A stretch of DNA of 47,729 nt, taken from CAZEAN01 sp964510225. GTDB lineage: Bacteria; Planctomycetota; Planctomycetia; Isosphaerales; Isosphaeraceae. Shown here in pieces: positions 15,513-22,183 of the stretch (positions are counted from its first letter, which is position 1; each line of letters starts with the position of its first letter). The stretch is taken from NCBI GenBank assembly GCA_964510225.1, contig CAZEAN010000041.1, forward strand, positions 1 through 47,729, in the 5' to 3' direction. A program made the position numbers and the translations under genes. A model generated the notes under the pieces. The model did not search any database. It was not told the origin of the DNA and saw only the letters and a program-made list of their open reading frames with translations.

Positions 15513-17006
15513 TCAGCGGACTCGATCCGGAGGAGAAAGTTGATCCCCTCCGACTTCTAAGTCGAGTTGGTCATCGGGTCTGCCGATCCCGGATCGAGCG
15601 ATTACGGTGACGAGAACGAGTCCGAGGAGGATCGAGACCACCCAGCCGACGAGCCCAACGTACCAAGCAATCGTATACTTTCTAGGAAGTGTCTTGTCTT
15701 CTAACTGCTCAAAAAGCGTCCTGAGCTCCTCAACCTCGTCAGCATCTTTCTTCAGCCTTGAGTTCTCTGAGATCAGATCCTTGAGGCGCAGTTCATTCTT
15801 CTTCGAGGACTTGAGCTTCTCATCTTGAATCTTGAGACTCTCATTGAGCCGCTCGATGAGTGTATTCTTCCGGGTAAGTTGCTCGGACACTTCGTCGTAG
15901 ACGGACTGGTCCCGGAGAGCCCTGTCGCGTTCCTCGGCGACTCGGGTGTATGCTTCGATCAAACGTTCAGGCGGATCACCGACATTGATTTCACCAAGGA
16001 GACTGTCCAAAGCCCGCTCTTTGGCGCGGAGTCTGCTTTTTAGGATTGCGATTTCTGGTTCTTCTTCCGTCTCTGGCTCCAACTGTTCCTCAAGGGTACT
16101 CAATAGTTCAGCCTGGGCACTCACTCTGCCGTTCAGCTGAACGATCCAGAGTACTAACGAGACGATCAAGCCTCCCAAGATCATCCCGATCAATCCAATG
16201 AGGCTCTGATTCTGGCCACGATCTGGTAGTGGGGCAAACGACCGAGGTTGATTAAGCATGGCCATGAGGCCCGCCTCCAATCGAGGTGAGAGTGCAACGA
16301 CCGCCTCACTCTGGTCGTTTGAAATCCCTTCGAGTTCGTTCACCGATCGCGCGAGAGTAAGTCGTTGCGTCCGTGGAGCAAAGAGATAGTAGCCCTCGAC
16401 CTGTGCAAGCCCATCGGAACGCCACTGGAAGAAGCCTCGAGTCTGTCGGATCGGGTCGACGACGTATGCGATCTGGAGGGGTTGGCCAAAAAAGTGACGC
16501 TGGATGAATTGATCGTGCCCGGACAAAAAGATCCCAAAGTTGGGGTGGGTGTGATACCAACCGACGATTTCAAGCTCGGGGAATCGGTCGTCACGCTCTC
16601 GGTTGATTTCATCCCAGGAGTCATGAGTATAGGTGAAACTCGCCTGCGAGTTCTCGAAGTGCTTCGCTTCGAGTGACTGAAGAATCTTGACGAATGGCTT
16701 ACCGGTCTCCTCATCGATGCATTCCTGACCGAGTAAGACCCCTCCAAGTTCGACCGAGACATCGCTCAAGGCGTGGCGTTCAATCCGGTCGGCCGAAGCC
16801 CGGTCGAGGTAAATCGGGAGGTCATTGGGTCCAAGACTCCCATAGGCCAGGCAGGCATAGTTGAGGTCGCGATCCGGACGTCGGAGACGAAGCGGCTCTC
16901 GGAACGAAACGTCCTGAAAAACGATCTCGTCATCGGGGCTATTGCCTGAGTTCTGATCGTCCGGGCGCTGATCATCATCGTCCTGGTTCTGCTCGACACT
17001 ACTCAC
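15513..17006 (-). CDS. Membrane-anchored JAMM/JAB isopeptidase-like protein with coiled coil
   Basis: This 497-residue protein starts with a JAB1/MPN (Mov34) domain, about residues 60-215. The zinc site is complete: Glu85 in VELGGVLLG and HTHPNFGIFLSGHD with His151, His153, Ser161 and Asp164. Such metalloproteases remove or mature ubiquitin-like proteins. A hydrophobic span (about 268-290) follows, then a long coiled coil (about 295-430, rich in Leu, Glu, Arg and Lys), a second span (about 445-468) and an acidic tail. The enzyme domain is predicted to be cytosolic, and the coiled coil between the spans would lie outside if both cross. It is the last gene of the E3-Ubl-E2-E1-JAMM run, 43 bases after E1, so it is the likely deconjugase or processing enzyme. 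Confidence 0.88.
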   Translation of the reverse strand: MSSVEQNQDDDDQRPDDQNSGNSPDDEIVFQDVSFREPLRLRRPDRDLNYACLAYGSLGPNDLPIYLDRASADRIERHALSDVSVELGGVLLGQECIDEETGKPFVKILQSLEAKHFENSQASFTYTHDSWDEINRERDDRFPELEIVGWYHTHPNFGIFLSGHDQFIQRHFFGQPLQIAYVVDPIRQTRGFFQWRSDGLAQVEGYYLFAPRTQRLTLARSVNELEGISNDQSEAVVALSPRLEAGLMAMLNQPRSFAPLPDRGQNQSLIGLIGMILGGLIVSLVLWIVQLNGRVSAQAELLSTLEEQLEPETEEEPEIAILKSRLRAKERALDSLLGEINVGDPPERLIEAYTRVAEERDRALRDQSVYDEVSEQLTRKNTLIERLNESLKIQDEKLKSSKKNELRLKDLISENSRLKKDADEVEELRTLFEQLEDKTLPRKYTIAWYVGLVGWVVSILLGLVLVTVIARSGIGRPDDQLDLEVGGDQLSPPDRVR

Positions 17007-17049
17007 GAACGGTTCTACCCCTCAACAAATTACCCAAACGAATGGATCA

Positions 17050-18270
17050 TCAATTCGAAACAATGGAGGGATCTGGTATGACTCGGCCTCGATCCGCTGC
17101 CAACTTCAAGAAGGCGGTTCCCTCGATTCCCTCGATCCGGAGGACATCGTACGGTGGGATCCCGAGTTCTGCGAGAGTCCGCTGGGCAATCGCTGCACTC
17201 TCTTCAACTTCGCTTACCATCACGGGAGTCCCTTGATTGCCCGTTTCAGGATGGATCGCCTCCAATTGACTGACCTTGTTCCGGGGACGCATCACTTCGA
17301 TTCGTCGCTCTGACTGAGGCCATTCGATCGCCGTCACGAGTTCACGATCGAGTAGGAGTCGGAGTTCTCCCGAAACGAACTGATGTGCCACGTGGAACAA
17401 TTCTGCCGCCGTGGCCCCATTGCCCAAGGGGACCGGTGTCGGATCGGGATACGTCTCGTGACTTAGACATTCTTCCCGTCGAGGAAGTTGCGTCGTGTAG
17501 AACGTGTTTGCCACGCCATTATACACATGAAGGCATCCCGCTTGGACCGGCATCCCATGGATCAGTTTCAAGGCCTCTTGAACTTCCATCGCTGCCATGA
17601 TCGAAGCGATTGTGGGTGCGGTTGGAACCTTCCCAGCGAGGATTTCTTCGCGACGGAGCAGGGGACAACTGTAGCGGAGATTGAGGAGCTGATAGTCCCT
17701 GCTAGTCATCCCACACTCATAGCAGGCTGAGTCGGGAGGTTGGAAGACTCGGACAACCCCTTGGATCTCTTGGATACCGGCATCGACCCAAGGGGTCCCA
17801 ACCTTCCAACACTGGCGATTGACCCAGAGCCTCGCTTCTCGATTGTCAAGGCAGCCGATCACCACGTCCATTTCTTCAAAGAGACCAAGTCCGAGGTCAC
17901 TAATCACATCGCCATGGATCGGCATGACAACGATCTCAGGATTCAGCTCGAGGGTCCGTTGGGCGGCGACTTCGGCCTTCGGTCGACCACCATCCTCCAT
18001 CCGGAAGAGTACCGACCGCGATAGATTAGAAGGCTCGACCTCATCAAGGTCGATCACAAACAAGGTCCCCACACCCACCAGTCCAAGATTTTTGAGGACC
18101 TCATTGCCGAGCGCTCCTGCGCCCACAACCAAAACCTTGGCAGCAGCGAGTCGTTCTTGACGCCACCAGGAGATCAACCGGAGCCTGCTGTAACGATCCT
18201 CTTCATCGATCCGGAGGATTTCGTCCTCTTCAACACCTGGAGGGCTCTCGGCGGGCGTCTCCATCAACAC
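17050..18270 (-). CDS. E1-like (ThiF/UBA) activating enzyme
   Basis: E1-like enzymes adenylate the C-terminus of a ubiquitin-like protein with ATP and often pass it to a cysteine. The 406-residue protein has the ThiF Rossmann domain: VVGAGALGNEVLKNLGLVGVG (Gly50-x-Gly52-x-x-Gly55), the FVIDLDEVEPSNLSR motif, GRPKAEVAA with the conserved Lys98, and CLDNREARLWVNRQC around Asp142. CYEC (Cys183/Cys186) and Cys202 in YSCPLLRREE are candidates for the zinc and thioester cysteines. The last 110 residues form a separate C-terminal domain, possibly for E2 contact (inference). It lies between the E2 gene (100 bases upstream) and the JAMM gene (43 bases downstream). Confidence 0.9.
   Translation of the reverse strand: MLMETPAESPPGVEEDEILRIDEEDRYSRLRLISWWRQERLAAAKVLVVGAGALGNEVLKNLGLVGVGTLFVIDLDEVEPSNLSRSVLFRMEDGGRPKAEVAAQRTLELNPEIVVMPIHGDVISDLGLGLFEEMDVVIGCLDNREARLWVNRQCWKVGTPWVDAGIQEIQGVVRVFQPPDSACYECGMTSRDYQLLNLRYSCPLLRREEILAGKVPTAPTIASIMAAMEVQEALKLIHGMPVQAGCLHVYNGVANTFYTTQLPRREECLSHETYPDPTPVPLGNGATAAELFHVAHQFVSGELRLLLDRELVTAIEWPQSERRIEVMRPRNKVSQLEAIHPETGNQGTPVMVSEVEESAAIAQRTLAELGIPPYDVLRIEGIEGTAFLKLAADRGRVIPDPSIVSN
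17384..17399. other. Candidate parS-like site inside the E1 gene
   Basis: TGTGCCACGTGGAACA differs at one base from the perfect palindrome TGTTCCACGTGGAACA. It lies 10 kb from parB. Coding constraint or chance could explain it; with the sites at 3597 and 8762 it fits an origin-proximal parS cluster. Confidence 0.45.
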
Positions 18271-18370
18271 GTCACTCCAAAATCCAAGGTCAATTTAACG
18301 AAGCATCGGAACGATCGCGTTGGTCTTCCATGAGGACTGCTGCTTCAGGATCTCAGCACTCGCTGATGAT

Positions 18371-19042
18371 TTAATCATCAAGGAAGACGACGTCCGGCTG
18401 TGGTTCGGGGGCTTTGGGTTCGGGTTCTCGCTTCGGTGGCGGGAGTGACACTTCGGCATCAAAAAGAATGATGGGATCGCCTGGTTTCGGTGTTGCGACG
18501 ACCCGTTCTTCGGAAGTCGACCGACCGAGATCCTCTTGGCGTCCTTGGAAAGCACGGATATCACGGAGTGGTCGATCGTCAATCGGGAACAGAAAGGTCG
18601 TTTGATTTGCAGCCCAGAGCGCCGCATCACGATTATAGGGGCTCCGGAGGTCATAATTATGAAACCGGGCCATGTCCCAGAGCATCTCACAGAGTTCGTC
18701 CAGCTGGAGGCTGGGCACCCAGTGCGTGTTGTACCCTCCGAGACAGACAAGCCCGATTTCTGAGATGTTGGGATGGTAGATTGGGGTCAACCATCGGAGT
18801 TCGGGCATCGATCTCGGATAGGATGCGCCGAGTTTGATTTCGACCTGGTGGAGCTCCGAGACCGTCACCCGACCTCGATCGCGTTCAAGGCTCTTGCCAT
18901 GGAATTCGATGAGGTAGCGGGTAGGTGGATCACCGGTTCCGCGGTATCGAAAGATGCTGCTCTGTTCCCGGAGACGTCCGAGGGCATCACGATCAGAACG
19001 GAGTCGCCGCGATTGGGGAGAGTCGTACTTTCTTCTGAGCAT
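18371..19042 (-). CDS. E2-like ubiquitin-conjugating enzyme fold protein
   Basis: E2 enzymes take the activated modifier from E1 onto a cysteine and pass it to a target. The UBC core lies in about residues 10-140. YPRSMPELRWLTPIYHPNI gives the PxxYP-like and HPN motifs (His90-Pro91-Asn92), and the candidate catalytic Cys100 in GLVCLGGYNTHWVPSLQL follows at the same distance from HPN as in eukaryotic E2s, with the downstream Trp-x-Pro also kept. Helical FHNYDLRSPYNRDAALW follows, resembling the N-A-A region of E2s. The last 60 residues are a proline-rich, charged tail. The ATG at 19042 is preferred; a TTG at 19114 would add 24 residues. It sits between the modifier and E1 genes. Confidence 0.88.
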   Translation of the reverse strand: MLRRKYDSPQSRRLRSDRDALGRLREQSSIFRYRGTGDPPTRYLIEFHGKSLERDRGRVTVSELHQVEIKLGASYPRSMPELRWLTPIYHPNISEIGLVCLGGYNTHWVPSLQLDELCEMLWDMARFHNYDLRSPYNRDAALWAANQTTFLFPIDDRPLRDIRAFQGRQEDLGRSTSEERVVATPKPGDPIILFDAEVSLPPPKREPEPKAPEPQPDVVFLDD

Positions 19043-19148
19043 TACATGCGCTCGATCAGATTGTCCCTGGTCGTCAGGTGAAACAGCCTTCCGGAGTCCA
19101 AGCACCGGAATCAAGGTCGGGGTCTGCTAGATCAATGACGTGGACGGG

Positions 19149-19448
19149 TCAACGGAAACCAGCGACGACCTCCGGATAGATGATGAGATGGTCGCCGTTT
19201 TGGACGCCGGCTTCAACCAGGGTCTGAGATTCAGAAAGGCGACGTCCTCCTTCCTTATGGTCGAGCGAGTAGCTCAAGGGCTGCCCGTCTGGACCGTTGG
19301 TCGGCAACGTCATCTTAGTGATGATGTTGGGCAAGATCCGGCTCACTGGCACGGTGAACGCAATCACCGCTTTAACCGACTTTGCCCCGGTTTGATCCAA
19401 GAACGTGACCTGGATCCCATTCGCATTCGCTTGACCGCCGTATGACAT
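19149..19448 (-). CDS. Ubiquitin-like (YukD/beta-grasp type) modifier candidate
   Basis: This 99-residue protein fits a ubiquitin-like beta-grasp fold: a first strand GIQVTFLDQTG, a second strand region KAVIAFTVPVS, a helix ILPNIITKMTLP, then LSYSLDHKEGGRRLSESQTLVEAGVQNGDHLIIYPE. The segment from GGRRLSESQTL to NGDHLIIYPE matches the usual strand-turn-'L-x-x-x-G-V-x-x-G-D' ending of ubiquitin-like proteins. The C-terminus is VVAGFR, so there is no diglycine. It has the strongest ribosome site of the operon (GAGGAGG, 9 bases from ATG), which fits a protein needed in excess. Its position just before E2 and E1 makes it the likely conjugated modifier; this is inference. Confidence 0.8.
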   Translation of the reverse strand: MSYGGQANANGIQVTFLDQTGAKSVKAVIAFTVPVSRILPNIITKMTLPTNGPDGQPLSYSLDHKEGGRRLSESQTLVEAGVQNGDHLIIYPEVVAGFR

Positions 19449-19457
19449 GGCAGGGTT

Positions 19458-19464
19458 CCTCCTC
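19458..19464 (-). promoter_or_regulatory. Strong Shine-Dalgarno of the ubiquitin-like gene
   Basis: The minus strand reads GAGGAGG, 9 bases before the ATG at 19448. The other genes of this operon have weak or no recognisable ribosome sites, which suggests that the modifier is made at a higher level. Confidence 0.7.
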
Positions 19465-19601
19465 TAATCTCCTTGTTCGCGACCTGAGTCCAGATATTGT
19501 TCAACCGACTGAAAATGGACAGCTCTTTTGACTTGATTTGGTCCCTGGTTCCGGGAACTTCAGGACGATGACCCCGAGGATAATCCTCTCGTCCTGATCG
19601 T

Positions 19602-20468
19602 TTATGCGGGGCGACACTGCTTCTCTAAGCAACCATAAATCGAACAGCCACCCACAAACGCCCAGCAGTCTCGGTGATGCGGAGCGTGGCAAGTAACGCA
19701 AGTGACTCGATCCCTCCGTGATGTAATTGGCTCGTTACAGACTTTGCAGAGGACCGGACCATCTGGTTGTAGCATCTTCACCTCTGCTTCTACAATTGAG
19801 ATGCCTACACTCATTCGCTCACTGACATGCTGCCGTACGAGGTCATGGAGTTGGAGAGTCCGATTTACTGCAAGATCCAGGACTCCGAAATTAGAACCGA
19901 GATTACGGTCAACCTGAACCAAGAGCCGCTCGGGATTAATCGATACTAACATTCCCGAGGGTGGCGAGATTCGACGGATCTCTTGGAGTGCGACTTGCGC
20001 TTCGGGCTCCAGGAGAAGTTCTGAAGCTACTTCGGTGTCATTGGCCCGAATTACATAATGGTGATCGATTTCAGGGGTGCCGACGTGCACGAGTCGTGTC
20101 CCGCGCGGTGGCTGTCGGGGAGCTTGTCGAGTCGAAGGGAAGAGTTCGAATCGAAACGGCAGGCTCGATCCAAACCGCGCAACGACTCGCGTCCTTGGTG
20201 CTGACGATTGCCCTGCAATCACGGGAGCTAGGCCTACCCGGACTCTCGAGTCCCGATAGCCGAACGAGACTGTCGGTGGGTCAACAAGTCCACGAGGTTC
20301 AAAGATTCCCCGATGTCGTCGCGCGAGTTGTCGATAGGCGCGATGTCGGCCTCCGGTAATCGCCGAAAAGAAGGAGGCGATCCCTCGGACTACTAAGAAG
20401 ATGATCAGAATGAAGAGCCCAAAGATGAAGAAGGACACGACTACTTCCTCGGTGCTGATTCCGAACAT
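19602..20468 (-). CDS. Membrane-anchored prokaryotic RING-type zinc protein (E3-like candidate)
   Basis: This 288-residue protein has an N-terminal membrane span (about 8-32, hydrophobic from VVVSFFIFGL to FLVVRG), a middle domain of about 180 residues with no clear match, and a C-terminal treble-clef cluster. Its ligands are Cys241, Cys244, Cys257, Cys260, His264/His265, Cys268, Cys275, Cys280 and Cys285, with the HHRDCWAFVGGCSIYGC pattern typical of the prokaryotic RING family. Eukaryotic RING domains hold a charged E2 near its target, so an E3-like role is likely here because E2, E1, modifier and JAMM genes follow on the same strand. It is the first gene of the run. The short N-terminus before the span suggests that the bulk is cytosolic, but orientation is not proven. 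Confidence 0.82.
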   Translation of the reverse strand: MFGISTEEVVVSFFIFGLFILIIFLVVRGIASFFSAITGGRHRAYRQLARRHRGIFEPRGLVDPPTVSFGYRDSRVRVGLAPVIAGQSSAPRTRVVARFGSSLPFRFELFPSTRQAPRQPPRGTRLVHVGTPEIDHHYVIRANDTEVASELLLEPEAQVALQEIRRISPPSGMLVSINPERLLVQVDRNLGSNFGVLDLAVNRTLQLHDLVRQHVSERMSVGISIVEAEVKMLQPDGPVLCKVCNEPITSRRDRVTCVTCHAPHHRDCWAFVGGCSIYGCLEKQCRPA

Positions 20469-20833
20469 GGCACTCTTGAGGAGTGGATCTTCAACCTAGA
20501 TTGCTATTCGGACCGCTGGTATTTGTATTCTACCTTCTCTCGATACTCTAATCGGATCCTTGGCGATCAGGCAATCGCCTCGGAGTCTGAATCAATCAGC
20601 GGTTCCCCAACTTTTGAGCCTGAAAGATCGAGGATTCTGAGCGTCCAAGATCGGGAGACCTCGTTCGCGGCCATCGGCATTCCACCAAATCTTGAACAAC
20701 CTTGATAATTACCAAGCCCCTGCGTGGTACGCTACACGATACAACGTTTAGAATCCCGGTTAATTGCGTGGCCTTCCTCGGAGCATCATCGTCACGAGTT
20801 CTCATAATCTCATAGGTTGAGGGAGATTTCGAG
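20469..20833. other. Divergent intergenic region upstream of the conjugation operon
   Basis: This 365-base gap separates the RING gene (minus) from the EamA gene (plus), so it should hold the promoters of both. TTGATA at about 20702 with TACGCT some 20 bases later is a weak promoter-like pair for the plus strand. No gene or clear operator is seen. Confidence 0.4.
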
Positions 20834-21718
20834 TTGCTCAAGGGACGAGGAGCGCTGATCTTAGCGGCCTTGCTGTGGAGCCTTGCAGGTGTCTTCACGA
20901 AAGGGCTTCAGGGACTCGATGCGGGATCGATTGCGTTCTACCGGGGGATCTTCGCCGGACTCGCACTCCTTCCGTTCGTCAGACCAAGCCGATGGACCTT
21001 CCGTCCCCCGATGATCCCACTGATGATCGTTTTCGGGGCAATGACGGGGCTCTACATCGGTGCCATCAAACAGTCGACCGCAGCGAACGCGATTTTCCTT
21101 CAATACAGCGCCGCGATTTGGGCGGTCCCCATTAGCTTTATTTTCCTGAAGGAACGCCCTGATCAGCGCGTGATCCGGGGGCTAATTGCGGTTGCCCTCG
21201 GAGTCCTCACCATCGTGATCTTTGGACCAGGGGAGGGGAGCGGCACCAGCGAAGCGCTCGGGATTGCACTCGGGATTGGGAGCGGGGTGACATACGCGAT
21301 CGTCGCCGTCGGACTCCGGGCCCTGCGCGGTCACGACCCGTTCTGGCTCTCGGCGATCAACAATCTCGGGGGTTCGATTGTGCTGGGGACCTGGCTGATC
21401 ATGACGACCGGCGGGATCCCGATTCCGACGTTGCCGCAGACCCTTGCTCTGATGGCGTTTGGAATGATCCAGATGGCGATCCCGTACGCCTTGTTCGCTC
21501 GAGGGCTCCGGACAATCCCTGCACCAGAGGCTGGCCTAATCTCACTCCTCGAGCCGATCCTGCAACCCGTCTGGGTGATCCTCGCAATCGGTGAGTACCC
21601 GAGCTGGCCGACCTTGGTCGGCGGATTCTTCCTCTTGTTCGGCGTGATCTTGCGCTACCTTCCCAAGGGGATCCACTCGACAAAAGTCCGAGGATCTCAG
21701 AACAATGAATCATCGTAG
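20834..21718 (+). CDS. EamA/DMT-superfamily transporter
   Basis: This 294-residue protein has ten predicted membrane spans arranged as two five-span EamA repeats. The first begins GALILAALLWSLAGVFTKGL and the second GIALGIGSGVTYAIVAVGLRAL. The GLISLLEPILQPVWVILAIGEYP segment near the end is the usual EamA signature (LEP...W...GE). Family members export or import small metabolites such as amino acids or nucleosides; the substrate is unknown. The start is TTG at 20834, and a nine-base stretch from GGGAG (20821) is the only ribosome-site candidate. Confidence 0.88.
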   Translation: MLKGRGALILAALLWSLAGVFTKGLQGLDAGSIAFYRGIFAGLALLPFVRPSRWTFRPPMIPLMIVFGAMTGLYIGAIKQSTAANAIFLQYSAAIWAVPISFIFLKERPDQRVIRGLIAVALGVLTIVIFGPGEGSGTSEALGIALGIGSGVTYAIVAVGLRALRGHDPFWLSAINNLGGSIVLGTWLIMTTGGIPIPTLPQTLALMAFGMIQMAIPYALFARGLRTIPAPEAGLISLLEPILQPVWVILAIGEYPSWPTLVGGFFLLFGVILRYLPKGIHSTKVRGSQNNESS

Positions 21719-21733
21719 CATGTTGCGCTTCGT

Positions 21734-22168
21734 GTGACTCAGATCATCCATGGACTCATCAACCGAAGTGGCTCGATCATGATTCAGTACCCTTACTCCG
21801 AAGTTCGGCCTCAAGGGCGCCGTCGACCATTGGTGATCGACTCCATGATCATGATCGGCCTTGTCGGACTTGGTCTCGGAGCATTGCGGTTGGGGATCGA
21901 GGCCGACCTTGCATCGACCGAGCGGCTCCTCGTGGTCCTCTCCATCACGATCCCGCTCTGCCTTACAGTTTCTTATGCGATCTCGAACGCCGCACAGGTT
22001 AGATCGGGCTGGCCGACTGAATCTCCCTATATCTCGATCATCTACGTCGCGATGTTGATTGGACTGATCCTCTCCTTTGCGGTACTCACGGTCCTCAGTC
22101 CCCCCGTCGCACTGATGATGATGCTGATCGAGGGGACGATCTTAGCATGGTCCTCAAGCTGGATCTGA
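21734..22168 (+). CDS. Small membrane protein of unknown function
   Basis: The 144-residue reading frame has four hydrophobic segments: IDSMIMIGLVGLGLGALRL, LLVVLSITIPLCLTVSYAI, SIIYVAMLIGLILSFAVLTVL and PPVALMMMLIEGTILAW. It starts 15 bases after the EamA stop with GTG at 21734, or more probably at the ATG at 21779 (MIQYPYSEVRPQG). I do not recognise a family. It is probably co-transcribed with the EamA gene and ends 15 bases before the convergent sigma-factor gene. Confidence 0.6.
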   Translation: MTQIIHGLINRSGSIMIQYPYSEVRPQGRRRPLVIDSMIMIGLVGLGLGALRLGIEADLASTERLLVVLSITIPLCLTVSYAISNAAQVRSGWPTESPYISIIYVAMLIGLILSFAVLTVLSPPVALMMMLIEGTILAWSSSWI

Positions 22169-22183
22169 GGCACTTTGTTAGCA

